Counted from the stretch's first letter, positions 23,875-36,783 are shown. The stretch is 64,000 nucleotides of DNA from Cryptomeria japonica (GCF_030272615.1 NC_081406.1:238750422-238814421), one strand, 5' to 3'. Numbers and translations: made by a program. Notes: a model not told the origin generated them from the letters alone.

Positions 23875-24268
23875 GTTTTGATGTTTGTCAAAAAGGGAGA
23901 GTGATATAGTACTAGAGGAATGATAGGAGTGATATAGTATTGGGGGAGTGATATAGTATTCAAAGTATAAAACAAAAGGAGTATAGTATACAAGGGGAGT
24001 ATACCGAGCAGATTAAGCAGAGTATCCAAGAGCAGTGAACCGAGCAGTAAACAAAATAGTAAGCAAAGAATGAGAACAGATCATTGAGCATGCAAAATCA
24101 GAGCTTTGTATACTATATCGATAAGGGGAGTATATCTGGATATATTATGTCATTGACTATTGTATATACTGTCAATATAGTCAAAATTTTGCAAGTATAT
24201 AGATTATTGAGTTATAACTTTGAAAGTAGTTTTTGTCAAACATCTCAACTAATGTCAAAAGGGGAGAT
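23875..24268 (+). other. 3' untranslated region with two polypurine tracts
   Basis: AAAAAGGGAGA at 23890-23900 and AAAAGGGGAGA at 24257-24267 are similar. The second adjoins the 3' LTR and is the expected plus-strand primer. Between them, GTGATATAGTA is repeated three times (about 23901-23960). Confidence 0.65.
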
Positions 24269-25458
24269 TTTTACTACTTATCAAGTTGCCATTAGTTTTA
24301 TGTTCAAATTTATTTTATATACTCTAGTCGGTTACTATTATCGAAATATTCAGTCGGTATGAACAGTCAAGTCAGTTATTGAAGAAAGTAGTCTCAAAAC
24401 ATAGTATACACTGAGCTGTCTACTGAGTATCATTCCATGTCTTCCAAGTAGCAAAGATGACACACTGAGCTGTTATACACCGAGTGAAAGGTGTTAACAG
24501 ATTCATTGAACCTGGACATACATATGAAAATGTGTTACAAGATCGAGGAACATCTAACCGTTATCGCATTGGAAATTGCACTTAAAGATTGTGTATGATT
24601 TTGAAGTCCTCTAACTAATGAAATATTTTGCATGGTTATTCATTCGATAAAACATGTTTGTAAGATCGAAGCAATGAAAGGATCACCGTCATAAGAGATC
24701 TATTTATACAACATGGATTAAGATCAGAAATATACATGTAGCATGATAGAAAGGAAGATATAGAGATATATGAAGCAAGACATGTGAAAGCACTAAGTGT
24801 TATGACTGTTATAGAGACACAGAGGTCACCGAGAAGGATTTCAAAGAATAGTCAAAGAACAGAGTAAATAGAAGGATTTATCGAGTTACTATATGGGTTA
24901 CCGAGGTATGCTATAAGCAAGGTAATCATATTCTGAGCACATAGAATCTGCTATAATATTCCAGATGTAAAGTTGCAGATATTTGTAATGATTTATTGTA
25001 ATATTTTGAAGTTGTAAGAGAAACCTTTAACAGGGTAAAAGACTCTAATCAAGTCTATAAATTGCAAAGCATCTAACGAGGTGCAACATTTAGTTTAAGT
25101 GTTGTAAAATCCTTTAGCAAGGTAGATCTAACAGATCCTGATACTCCTAATAGGGTAAGCTATCAGAAATAGCTAAACATGTAGCTCTAACCGAGCACTC
25201 TTTATTATTGCAGTAGTGAAGTTGTGGGTGCCATCCCCACCACAGTTTTTCTCTCTAACCAAGAGTTTCTACGTAACCAAAATATATGTGTTATGGAGTG
25301 AATCATGTATGATTGTTATCTATTTGTCTTAGCTTTATATTATGTTATTGTACTATTCAATTTATGCATAACAATAAAGTTATTGTTGAATAAAAGTTTT
25401 GGTGTACTGATTCACCCCTCCCCTCTCAATACATTAGCTTTCCATATTGGGACTAACA
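24269..25458 (+). repeat. 3' LTR of the 8.1-kb element
   Basis: Same length (1190 bp) as the 5' LTR. It begins TTTTACTAC, so the TG terminus has one change, and ends GGGACTAACA. Two GTCGGT words remain (24327, 24353) and the third has become GTCAGT. The R-like module is at 25224-25277. Confidence 0.9.
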
Positions 25459-25463
25459 ATAGT

Positions 25464-27044
25464 GTCTTTTTCAGTTTGTATATTTTATGTTCTTCTCCCA
25501 AAACTTCATAATCGGGTGGTTGATTTATATACACTTGTTCTTTCAAAAATGGCATTCAAGAATGTTGATTTAACGTCCATTTTGTAAACCTTCCAATTAT
25601 TTTGAGCTGCTATAGATAAGACAATTATAATGGCATTTGATCTTGCCACGGGTGGAAAAGTTTCAATGTAGTCTATGCATGGCTATTGTGTGAAGCCTTT
25701 AGCTACTAGCCTTGCCTTGTTTTTACTAGCCTTGCCTTGTTTTTTTCTACTTTTCCATTAGCATTATACTTTAATGGCATCTTCAAAATAAATAACTTTG
25801 ATTCTTTTCTATTGACCGAATTTCTTTATTCATGGTTGTAATATATTTGTAATCTTTAATGACATCTTCAAAATAAATTGGATCATTTTGTGTTAAGAAT
25901 GCAAAATTAGAGCATAAATCATCATTTTCGGCCTCTTGTATTTCATCATATATCTCCCTTAGACTTCATGTCTTCTTTGAAGTGTTTATGGACCTTTATC
26001 TTAGTGATGCAAGTGTTGGATTAGAAGACTCACTACCATTATTACTTGCCAGAGTAGTAGGATTTGGAATGGTATGTTCCCTTGTAGGTGTTGTAGGAAC
26101 ATTTGTTTGTGTAGATGGATTCACAACTTGAGTTTCATTCTCTTGTGGAGCACTAGCTGCAATTATAGTTGTTTTATCTTTGCTTCCATCCCATGATTCT
26201 TCATAAAATGTAGCAACAAATTCAACATCATGGCTTATTATTAGCTTCTCTTTTATAGGATTGTATATCTTATATGCCTTGTATTGTTCAATGTATCCCA
26301 CAAATATGCACCTCTCTCCACTATCATATAGTTTCTTTCTAAACTTTTGAGGTATCAATAAGTATGCCACACACCCAGAAACTCTCATATGTTCTATATT
26401 ATAGTTCCTTTTGCTCCAAGCTTCTTATGGTGTTTTATTTACCACTACTTTTGTTGGACATCTATTTAATATGTATACCAAACATGCAACTGATTCATCC
26501 CAATACTCATTTGGTAGATGTTTTTCTTTTACCATACTTCATGCCATTTGCATAATTGTTAAATTCTTTCTCTTCGCTATTCCATTTTTTTGAGTGTACC
26601 TTGTTGTAAATTATTTTCTTATGCCAATTTTTTTGCAAAAATTCTAAAAATCACTTGAGATGTATTCACCACCTTAATTACTTCTCAATGTTTTGATATA
26701 GTAACCACTTTATTTTTCATATTTTGCATTGAAATCTTCAAAATCAGGAAATACGTTTTATTTATATTTCAAAAAAGAAACCCATACTTTCCTACTAAAA
26801 CGATCAATAAATATCAAGAAATAAATCCTTCCACTTATGGATGGTGTTTGCATTGGTCACAAAGATCTAAATGCACTATCTCAAGTGGATGTTTTTCTCT
26901 ATAAGACTCCCTAACTAGAAATTTGTTTCTATGTTTATTTTCCAATATGAAACTCTCACATGTTGTATTAAGTGGCTCTATTGGTGGCAATCCATATACC
27001 ATTCCTTTCTTATATAACAAATGTAATCCTTTGAATAAGAGGAA
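25464..27044 (-). pseudogene. Ty1/copia pol remnant copy B, 5' part
   Basis: This is the N-terminal half of the pol interrupted by the 8.1-kb element. On the minus strand it runs from the pre-integrase region (KGMVYGLPPIEPLN; 26835-27044) through the integrase C-terminal part (MRVSGCVAYLLIPQKFRKK; 25996-26388) to the start of the reverse transcriptase near 25464. A small local duplication (GCCTTGCCTTGTTTTT twice, about 25711-25745) and a partial repeat near 25770-25880 distinguish it from copies A and C. Not functional. Confidence 0.85.
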
Positions 27045-28289
27045 TATGATAGCTCTAAGATATCTATGATAGACACAAGAGGCCTATTAAAAACTTAATA
27101 TACTTATGAAAGTCTTAAGAGACCCATGACAATCCCATGAGACCTATCATCATCAAAAGAGACTTATAGAATTCCATAAAGTTAGGGATTTATATAATCT
27201 CATTACATGACAGATAATGATGGTACACATGTCAAAAATTGATTGGTCATAATTTTGTGATACGAACAGTCATATATACTTCATTTTTTTTTAAACTATT
27301 GTGCCCTGACAACACAACCTAGCTATGTTTTAGGTTTGACTACCCTGAGAAATTAGGAATATTTAATTTTATAATCATTTAGTCAGTTTCATCATGGGTT
27401 ATCATTAGTTTCATATGAATTTAATAAATATTATATTGTATATACTTTGAGTATTAGTGATTTCAATGAATTCTAAAAACTAGTCTTGCATGCCTCATCA
27501 ATGATTCATATCTAGCAAACTTTAACTTCAATGAAGGCTTATTTTTTGAAAATAATTGGAGAGAAATTATTGGCATTACCATTTGTTTTAGATAGGAAAG
27601 GAGATGAGATAAAATAAGTGAACATTATTTGATAGAAGGATTGATATCGAATGAAGATAGGAAAAGGTGTAAAAGAAAGATATAGAGAATAGTTAGTGAT
27701 AAAAAAATTAATTCTTGGGAACAACAATAATATTAAAAGGAGTACAAAGGATATATGAGAGAAGAACTTTACAAAGAATGTGTTGGCAACCAATAATTCC
27801 AATAGGGTTGAGTGCCATACAAGGCCATTCTACAATTCCTGAATTATTTTATAGTTTAGCTTGTTTCCATAAAACTCTCTAGCATGCTTTAGTGTATATA
27901 ATGTAATAAAATATATTTTTTAGTATTGTTTTCTATTTTTGGCATGGTTTCCTATTGATTTTGCAAACTCATTTGATTTATTTATGTCTTGAAAAATAAT
28001 GTATTTAATGACATTTTGATGTAGCTCTATTCTTCTTGTTTAATTGGTGTATGCAAAGAAAATTAATATTTCCTTTTTGTATTTAAAAGTCCTCATTAGG
28101 CAACAAACTAGGTGATTTTATTAAAATTTCATTATGTAGAAAACTAATTATTTGTCAATCTCAAAATTCAACAGAAGTGATTATGATTATTGGTGCATTA
28201 AAATGATGACATTTTTTTACTAAAACAATTGTAGAAATATGTAAAAATTAGGTATTAAGAGCCAGTTGATTGGAATAACTTATAACCAA
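27045..28289. other. Unassigned spacer of unit B
   Basis: Matches 8649-9869 of unit A with scattered substitutions and small indels, including ~120 bp near 28140-28250 without counterpart in A. No gene is recognised. Confidence 0.5.
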
Positions 28290-28911
28290 TGATAAAATGA
28301 TTAAGGAGGTAAAGAATACTAATGTACAAGATTTATTGCACATTCTAATAGCTCCTGATAAGAGCTTATTTCCATCAATTTTAGATGCATATATAGCTAA
28401 GACTGCTTGAAAGAATATAAAATAAATATCTAAGAATGATTGAAAGAATATAAAAGAATCTTATGAAGGTTGTGACCAAATCAAGGTTGTCAAGATACAA
28501 ACCTTGAAAATGGAATTTCAAAAATTTAAAAATGTAGGAAGCTGAAATGTGAGTGATTAATATGTAAGGTTAAACGATTACGTTAATAAAATGGCTACTC
28601 CAGGAAAAATTATGAACAAATAAGTTATGATAAAAAATGTGTTAATGTCGCTAACAACAAGGTGGAACACTTGCATCATCATCATTGAAGAGAGGAAAGA
28701 TTTTTTTATCATTTAGTATGATAAACTTGTGAGATATCTTATTTGACATTATGGAGGATTGAGAGATTCATCTTTAGAAGTTAATGATAAATTTTTTTCC
28801 TCTAAGTTACATATTTCAAAGAAGGAAGATGTCAACACTAGCTCCAAAATAATGAAGATCAAGGGAAAGGAAAAAATTAGAATTGTTCAATAGGAAACAC
28901 AAGATGAAGTG
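28290..28911 (+). pseudogene. Ty1/copia gag (UBN2-type) remnant, copy B
   Basis: Counterpart of 9870-10487. The plus-strand frame again shows KNIKESYEG, KMEFQKFKNVG, LTTRWNTCIIIIEERKD and GGLRDSSLEVNDKF with the same internal stops. The shared stops show that it was already dead before the duplication. No zinc knuckle adjoins it, but a knuckle-like CYHCDRYDHFERDY occurs on the same strand at about 32350-32395. Confidence 0.68.
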
Positions 28912-30733
28912 GTCCAAGAGGAAGAGTTAGAGACGAATTTGATAAGAAAAATATCCAATATTTTTAATTAAAGTAATTGGGGAAGGGCCCCAACTTGTTA
29001 TATATTAGATGACATTCATCAAACCTAAAGAGAAAATAGCAGGTTTATACATAAGTAACACTTTCAACAAGGCCACACTATTGAAATGTAAATACATATA
29101 GAGATCTAAAATGGGAACGAGAAGCAAGATTAGAGGAACAATGTGAGATCTATGAAAAGGTATAGAATGAACCTTTTTTATTTTTATGAACAACTCTTCG
29201 TAAAGAATCCCTAACAAGAGAAGAGAAAGGAATAGTGTTTTCTAAACCATGTGATGCATCAACAGAGTCTAAGAGAGGACCCACTAAACCTAGGAGAGGG
29301 ATATGGTAGTCCGGGGAAAGAGAATTTAGGAGCTAGTGAATGAATAATTCGATTACTTGAGAGAGCCTTTAATTAATCCAACAAGGAATCAGTAGTGTTG
29401 GTGTTTCCAACTGATTATCTAGAATTTCCTATAACATAGCCAATCTTAATCCATAAATTTTAGAAAAGTGATGAGCAAATTGGGTTTAACCAGAAGGTTG
29501 AAATGATCTACACTTTAGGGTCTGCAAGACGTATGGGGGTGACCCTTTGTAATATTTAATGGATTTGTAATAAAGTGGACTAATATTGCTAAAATGCAGA
29601 TTGCTCTCAATGAGTATCAACTAGATTATCCTAAATTTAATGCTGAATTGGCGAGATCCATGGTTATTTATCACTATTGGGTACAATTGAGAGAAAGATC
29701 TAACCTACACCTACTCCTACAAATAGAAAAGAAAAGAAATCAATAATATTTGAGATGGTGCCTAAAATTCACTTAAATTCTCAAAGATTAATGTCTAATC
29801 CAAGCAAGAGAGTCATAATTGTGAGAACATTGAATATCTTCACAAACCTTTAACTACTTAGCTACCTACACCTCACACATTAATGATTGAAAGCAATTAA
29901 ATTCAATAAATCACTCTAAATTCTTCTTAATGATTGCCATTACACGTCTCAATTAATTGAAATGCATCCACAATATTTAATCCCTTCGTTAGAGAGAACA
30001 TATAAACATAATTCACTTCTACAAGATAAATTGTAAAGACAAATGTTCCAATCCTTAACAGAAACAATTTATATAAAATGAGAAGCCACAATTTGAAGTA
30101 AATATTATTTATTTATTCAAAAGATATGATACATTAATGAAAAATCCTAGTTCATGAGACAAAATGACCTTCTATTGCTCCAACTCAGACTTGCTACTTT
30201 ACCCACCCAGTTACAAAATTCAAAATTTCAGAATGCCTTGCAAATGCTCTTGAATTCCCTTATGGAAAAAATGAGAGAAAAACAAGATTCCGAGCAATTG
30301 TACAAGTGTAAAAATTCAATTTTCCTATACAAGAGTATCTTTTAGTACCTATACAATTTGATATAGGACAGAATTGATTTGTGCTCTTAAAAAGAGAAAT
30401 TATGAATATAACAATTTCTTTCAAATTCACCGCTTCCTTTGGCTTATTTTCCTCATGTGATTCTTAATGGATTCTTTGATGGGACAAAATTTGTTATTGT
30501 TGTTTTGTTGGTGAAGAAGAGACTAATTCTAAGAGAATAAGAAAACTAGAAATATGACACAAATCAATATCTTTCCATTAAGTAGGAGAGGAATGGAGTG
30601 AAGACCAATAACGACAGGTAGAGGCTAGCTACTCCATATAAAAAATAGGATGATATTTGAATGAAATCCTTTAATCCACCAAGTAGTGTTTCCATTAGAG
30701 ATCATCAACTCTAAGAAAAAATTCAATAGAAAG
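28912..30733. other. Unassigned sequence of unit B
   Basis: Matches 10488-12304 of unit A. No gene is recognised. Short open frames differ between the two units and are not conserved. Confidence 0.5.
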
Positions 30734-30788
30734 TGGTTTGCAGAGGTCTACATCCAACAAGGTCCTTGTGAAGGAGGTATGGGAGAAG

Positions 30789-31596
30789 TGTTGGAAATAT
30801 ATGTGATGATTGATTTTATAGATATGTAATAAGATGTATGAGGTCGTCTCTAAGTCTTGAATTGGATCATGATCACCATAATTATATTTGTTGGCCACTT
30901 TGATAGGAGTTATGCTTGTCCCTTGTTTAGGTTGACCTAGTTGATGTTTTGGGGCGATGAAGAGGGTATATATAGAAGATCAAATTAGTGTGACTATGTG
31001 TCTTTGATGGTAGTTATGCGGGGGAGATGATATATAAATTATTTCATGTTATTATCATTATAGAAGTTTGTGATGCAAAGATAATGAATGTGGAAGTGAT
31101 TGTTGTTAGAGTTTTTTTCTTGTAACAAAGATTCAAGGAGAACTCCATAGTTGGGCACTGACTTCATTTAATTGACTCAAATTTTCTGGATGTTCCTGTA
31201 TCTTTCCATTCAGTAGTGAGCTTTATCCTAGAATTCATTTTTATCTTACCTTGGATAAATCCTACAAGTCCTTTGTATCTTGCCCTTAGATAGTAGACCT
31301 TAACTTTCAAGTCTTATAGGTTGTAGTGTGCTTCCATGGTAGTGTTTAAAATAGATTATAATTATATCATATATATTGTGAGTTAACCCTCACCATGGTT
31401 TTTCCTTGTTTAGGGGTTTCCACATAAATCTAGTGTTCCCTTGTGAATTGTGTTTTATGGTTTCATGTTGCATTACTACTTATTATGTTTTTTAAGATTA
31501 ACAGATTAAACTTAAAGTGTTTTCAGGTCTAGACCGATTCACCCTCATCCTCTCTAAATCTTCAAGTGTGTTCAATAGGAAGAGACTTGTATTAGG
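30789..31596 (+). repeat. LTR-like segment, boundaries approximate
   Basis: It begins TGTTGGAAATATATG and has the plant LTR module GTGAGTTAACCCTCAC then GGTTTTTCC then GGTTTCCACATAAA (31378-31426). Just before its end it has a GATTCACCCTCATCC tract. A convincing target duplication was not found (AGAAG before, GGAAG after at best), so the right edge is uncertain. Confidence 0.5.
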
Positions 31597-32292
31597 GTCA
31601 ACTTTGATAAATCTACCCAATTTTTTGCCTCTGTATTCACGGGTGGTAGTGAACCAAAAGTACAATGAGAGGTGAGAGAGATGAACCTAAGTGAGGGAAA
31701 CCTCAATAGGATTAATTAGGGGAATTAAATGATGATGTCCAAGGGTAGAGAGATAAAGCATGAGAATCCCATTTATAGAGGCCACTAGAAGGGACAACAT
31801 CCCTATCATTAGTATTATCAAATTAAATAACAAAGAACCAACAAACATGAGAATAAATATCCATCTTACTTAGCACCACAGGGTGTCAATATACAAATAT
31901 GTAGGCATGGAATAATATGGGAGACAACAACAATTGATTGAATCTTCTGATTAGAACATTTTTTTTTTGTAATAATAAATGCAGTCTAAAATCTTCTCAC
32001 CCAAAAATACCTCTAGAATAGAGGAGGAGCATCAGAGGCAATTTTCTAGAGGAACTAAAGGACTCAAGAGGTTTTTTTGAGTGGGTTTGTAACATACTCT
32101 TGAGTGCATAATTTACTGACATGCAATCTTTCACTGGATGGGTGTTTTGCTAAGAGGGTGAGTCGGAGTTGGAAATATCCACAGTGATAGTACAAATAGG
32201 GGAGCCTCTACCAAAAGGGATTTAAAGAGGAGAACTTTTAATGGCTGCAATGGGAAAGTGTATCAGGTTTGAAATTTGAGGAATAGAGGCCA

Positions 32293-32478
32293 TTGGTGGC
32301 AAAAAAAAATTTAATAGATAAAATACTTATAGAGATAAAAAATATTCATTGTTACCATTGTGATAGGTATGACCATTTTGAAAGAGATTACAGATTGGAA
32401 TCTTGTGAATTTTTAATTATTTTACGTATTCATTACACGTTCACATCAAATCATATCAAGCATAAAAAATGGAACTAA
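32293..32478 (+). pseudogene. Retroelement gag zinc-knuckle fragment
   Basis: A short frame contains CYHCDRYDHFERDYR, a CCHC knuckle (C-x2-C-x4-H-x4-C) in which the last Cys is Tyr. It is preceded by a Lys/Ile-rich stretch, as in copia gag proteins. It is an isolated fragment and not functional. Confidence 0.5.
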
Positions 32479-32769
32479 TCAAACAAAGTATCTAACTCTC
32501 CTTTAAGACTAAAGTTGGATCTTATTTTGATTATTTCCACTAATGAAATTATATTTATCTTAATTGCCAACACATATTACCATTATTGTGGCCACTTATT
32601 CAGCCATCAATTAGTTAATTAAAACTTATTCAGTTATCAATTAGTTACAACTACATTTTGGCTATAACATATATAATTCGATCTCCCACAAAAATGAACT
32701 AATTGTGAAGCAGATTAAATTATGTGTCAACAAAACAAGTACTCAAGTGCTACTTATGCATTCGTCATG

Positions 32770-34104
32770 AAAATCATTGATTCATTGAAAGGAAAAGAAA
32801 TCTGATAAATAACCTTTTAATGAGATAATTACATCAAAAAGCTTCAATTATTCTATGCATAACTTGCTATTCTAATTAGTGCATCTTTCATTGGAAAGTG
32901 AAACTAAAGAAGTGACAAGTGCTTAACATATATACTTGAATGGATCATTTGTCAACAACACAACATTCAAGGTTTTCAATGAGTGGGAAGGAATGAGGTA
33001 GTGTTTCCTCTACTATTAGCGAGGTTGGATAGGTAGATGTAGAAGAATTAGAAGATGAAGATGAGAAAGGTTGAATGACAACAATTGTGGTTTAGTTCTT
33101 GGTCCTCTTTTCTGGTTACTGGCTATATTTTTTCCCTTGGCCTTCAAGCCTTTATTTTGGTTTGGGATCTAGATTTTGTGAAACTTTGGTTCCTCTTCAT
33201 TGGTGAGGAATTTTTGGTCATTTTTATGGTGCGCCCAATAGAAGGGGGGCTTTGATTTTAGATGGATGATCTGAAGCAATGAAGGAGTGGTCTATGATGT
33301 GGGTGGCCCTCTATGATCTTAGTGCTTCTCTTTTTGTTTTATTCTTGGTCTTCCCCATGTCTCTTGGGTTGGAATTTCCCTAAGCAGTTGTTGTTGATGA
33401 AGGGGGCCCTTTCACTGGGCTTTTTGTGGTGTGGCTTGGGGCCATTTCTTTGGAAGTGGGGGTTGCCCTCCTCCTTGACTAGGGTGAATTGTTATCATGG
33501 AGGCTATGCTATTTTGTCTCCTACCTATAACCAATTTAAAAGGAAAAAAACATAATTATAGTTAAGTTATTAGAACAATACAATATCTAAAGATCTGATC
33601 TAAATAGTGCAAGAACATACCCTAACTAACTATATTATGCATCATTTTAAATATGATAAATCTTAAGGTTAGGATTTGCATTGTGATTCAATTAATGTTC
33701 ATGATGTTTGTAATCTATTAATTATATTTTTAAAGTATGTGGTTTATTAAAATTTTAGATTTAACTAATTTGAAAAAATATTTTTGTATTTTTATTTAGT
33801 TATTTTTCAATTTAAAATATTTATTATATATTATAAAAAATATTAAATTATTATTTTTATTAATATTTTGATTTTTGTATATTTTGACTTTGCATTTAGT
33901 TTATTCTATTTTTATTGTTTTCTTAATTTTAAATTTAAGTTTAATTTATTATTTTAAATGTTTATGTCTTTTTAAAAAATTATAAATAATAATTAAAAAG
34001 CTATTAAAATTCTAATTTATTTTAGAACTGTTATATTTGAATTTTCCTTTTAATTTATATAAATCAATTAATTTATCTCTCCATCTCTCTCTATCTCTCT
34101 ATTT

Positions 34105-34150
<46 letters not shown>

Positions 34151-35047
34151 TCTATACCTCTCCTTCTCTCTTCTCTCAAAATTTCACACACACTCTTTGT
34201 TTCTTCCTCTCTATCTCTCTAAATATTGTTCACACACTCCTTGTTACTCCTCCCCATCTATATCTCAATTTATCTCTCAAACTTTCACACACACTCCTCG
34301 TTTCTCCCTCTCCCTCTCCATCTCTATCTCTATCTCTATCTTTATCTCTATCTCTCCTCCCTCTCTCTTCTCTCTATTGCCTCCTTTATCTCTCTCTTGA
34401 TCCCTTTTTCTCTATCTTCCCATCTCTTCCTCTCCCTCTCTATCTATATCTTATTATCTCCATATTTCTTTTTTAACTCATGTTTGGATCCCTATAACTA
34501 GATGTGTTAGGTTTTTTTTTTTAAAATGCATATAATAATTAAGTTTATTTTTAAATAGAAATATTTGTATTTAATTTTTAATATAATTTCATTTAAACTA
34601 AATGAAATCCTTATAATTCATTTTATTATCTATATTTTGAGATAAAAAATAATTATTAAAATTTATATGTTTATTTAAAAAAAAAATTATTTACAATATT
34701 ATGGATGATAAAAAATAAAAAACTATTTAAAATAGACATTTTAGTTTTTAAAATATAAAGAAATCTGAAAAAAAACCTAAAAAATCTATCATCCCTAAAA
34801 AATATCTCCTATAACACCAAATTTTTTAAATAAATCATAATGTATATAAATAGTTTTTATAATATCTTAAATTTAAAAATATAAATCTTAACTTTACAAA
34901 AACCAAGTTTTTTGTTTAAGAAAAAATAATAATCACTTTTGATTGGTGCAAACTAATTGAATAAAGAAACTTCACTGAATGGAATAGTATTGCCTACAAG
35001 AAGTACTAATAATATGTAATCTAAAATTAATTTTTAATAATTAAGTT
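32770..35047. other. Right part of unit B, before the LINE
   Basis: Matches 13319-15540 of unit A in order: the GT-rich segment with A-rich end (about 32960-33555), the CT microsatellite and AT-rich DNA. No gene is recognised. Confidence 0.6.
34108..34147. repeat. (CT)n microsatellite, short allele
   Basis: About 18 CT repeats at the position where unit A has about 80. It is followed to about 34460 by looser CT-rich sequence that contains ACACACTC words and partial duplications. Confidence 0.95.
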
Positions 35048-35070
35048 TAAGATTAATTTTATTATTAAAT
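35048..35070. other. LINE target-site duplication, left
   Basis: This 23-bp sequence (TAAGATTAATTTTATTATTA and three more bases) recurs with one extra base at 43985-44008. Unit A has the single uninterrupted site near 15515-15545. Confidence 0.8.
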
Positions 35071-36246
35071 TTTATTTTTGATCGATAAAAGGCCGAAGCC
35101 AAAGAAATTTTATCAATAAAATAATTACAATTACACCTCCATTCAGTGTGGGCACCGGTAGGAAAGAATGGAGGAAAGAAAACCTCTGGTCTAGCCCAGA
35201 TCCATTAATGGATCATAAAAATAGTAGAGATAGATTACAATAAATGAGATGATGCTAGAATCTCTGGACCATATGTCCCGGAAGGTCTACAAGAGAGTTC
35301 TTATAGAAACAACACAATTTCAAATGAGCTGCAAGAGGCCCATTTTCTGCAAGAGACCTCCTCGATCTTGAATGGCAGCCCAATCTTTACCTGAAATGCA
35401 TCAATGGATCTGACCAAACCCCTAAACTACACAAGAACCTCATAACACCTTTCAACCCAGGTCGATGTTAGAATAAAACATAGAATTCCAACTTCACAAG
35501 AAATACAAACTAGTTCTCACAGCGGGTCATACTTGCCAAGTTTTCCAACCTGTAATATCATAATATCTCAAAAGTTGTTAGCCAACAAAGATATTCTATA
35601 GCCATAATGCCCGACTAGTACCAAAACCACCAAAGTAAATTTTTGGAGAAAACTTAAGTATTCAACCAAAAAAAAATAGCCCTTCCGGAATCAATTCTAA
35701 ATAGAGCATGACAACCTGCTATTCATCATAGATTTTAAAAATACTCGAAAACATAGAAACTTTCCTGTCAAAAGGCTCACAATTGCCTATAATGAGTGAC
35801 TTCTAATACGATAATGCTCAAGGGATTATGAAAACTTCTGAAAGGACACCAAATTGACTATGCTAAAAATTGCATATAGTTAAACTTATTCTGAAAGATA
35901 GTTGAGTTTATACTGTATATATATTTATCTCTCTCTATATATTTATGAATGACATGTTGGGCCTATATTTCTTGAAAAAGTTAGATAGACAATGGAATGA
36001 GCAAAGAATAACTAAACCCAACAAAAAAAACTAGTGAACATAACTAGATATCAAAAATATTTATAAAAAACAACTAGAGGTCTATTTAACAAGTATAGTA
36101 TGTAAGAAAGCAAAATCATAGATAGGTCAATGGGGACAAAAGAAACATCAGAGGCAAACCCCCATTAGTGGGCCATTTAAACATTTATCACAACCCAAGA
36201 GACCCGAAGTGCCAAAAACCAGGGGGCTTTCCATTCAGGAGGAACC
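35071..36246 (-). other. 3' terminal region of the LINE
   Basis: Noncoding on inspection. The minus-strand end ATTGATAAAATTTCTTTGGC followed by TTCGGCCTTTTATCGATC and an A-rich tail marks the LINE 3' terminus. The remaining ~1.1 kb shows no recognisable gene. Confidence 0.55.
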
Positions 36247-36783
36247 TTAACCTTTCCTTCCTTGCTTGTGGGGGTTCCTGGAGCTGAAAGTCTCTGGTAT
36301 TGCTGTTGAGAGGTCTGTAGGAGAGGGGGCAATTAGCACATGGTCCGAGATGACCGTGATATTTTTAGCTTCAAGGTAGTTAATCAACCATTTCTCCCTA
36401 GGGGGTTTTTTGACCTTGAGAATGCACGAGAGGAAGAGGAAGTTTCTACTTATGATAGGACTATAAGCTTCAAAGGCAGTGAGATCCTCAATAACCAAGA
36501 TGGGAAAACGGGCCACTGGTTTATTCTTTCTGATAAGAACATCGTAGTCCCAAGGCTTGGGAGCCTTAAGCTCCTCATCAATGTTGACCACCACCTTTTC
36601 TAATTCACCCAAGACATCTTTTTTGAAGACCTTTTTACACAAATTCACCACTATTTCTCTATCTTTCTCTAAATGCATGGCGATAGCAAGGAACATTGCA
36701 GCAATGTCAAGGTTCACTCTAGTTTGGTCTTCATTCATGATAAAGTCTTTCCCTAGAGTTTTCATCACAACCCTAGTAATCAA
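36247..36783 (-). CDS. Unidentified 178-codon ORF in the LINE 3' region
   Basis: An uninterrupted frame on the LINE sense strand, downstream of ORF2. The product is 178 residues and mixed helical. Recognisable words are NEDQTRVNLDIAAMFLAIAM, VLIRKNKPVARFPILVIEDL and PPREKWLINYLEAKN, and it ends in a basic NPHKQGRKG. Upstream of the Met the same frame continues through one stop to MAFVGEIKEERMKGILTQ, so the original protein was at least ~206 residues. I do not recognise it. It could be ORF1 of a second LINE joined to this one, a transduced host exon, or a family-specific third ORF. It is the longest clean frame in the element, which otherwise has a stop every 100-300 codons. Confidence 0.35.
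   Translation of the reverse strand: MITRVVMKTLGKDFIMNEDQTRVNLDIAAMFLAIAMHLEKDREIVVNLCKKVFKKDVLGELEKVVVNIDEELKAPKPWDYDVLIRKNKPVARFPILVIEDLTAFEAYSPIISRNFLFLSCILKVKKPPREKWLINYLEAKNITVISDHVLIAPSPTDLSTAIPETFSSRNPHKQGRKG

Larger units (their letters stand above)
17359..25458 (+). mobile_element. 8.1-kb non-autonomous LTR retrotransposon
   Basis: A structurally complete element of 8100 bp. It has LTRs of equal length (1190 bp each), a 5-bp target duplication with one mismatch (ACAGT/ATAGT), a TGGTATCAGAGC primer site and a polypurine tract. Its insertion site is proven by the uninterrupted copies A and C of the host copia pol. Between the LTRs are a gag-like gene with five zinc knuckles (18611-19962) and a second long reading frame of unknown function (20514-23874). 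I see no protease, integrase, reverse transcriptase or RNase H, so it would depend on enzymes from another element. Both genes carry stops and frameshifts. ACCGAG and GTCGGT words are unusually frequent throughout. Confidence 0.9.
30734..32769. other. Segment of unit B without counterpart in unit A
   Basis: Similarity to unit A stops after AAAAATTCAATAGAAA (30733) and resumes near 32770 (13319 in A). In A about 1 kb of different sequence lies in the same place. The segment contains an LTR-like stretch and a gag-type zinc knuckle. The rest is unassigned. Confidence 0.6.

Noticed and set aside
17359-25458. An autonomous copia or gypsy element
   Set aside because: I searched both long reading frames for D-S/T-G protease, HHCC/DDE integrase, YVDD reverse transcriptase and RNase H motifs and found none.
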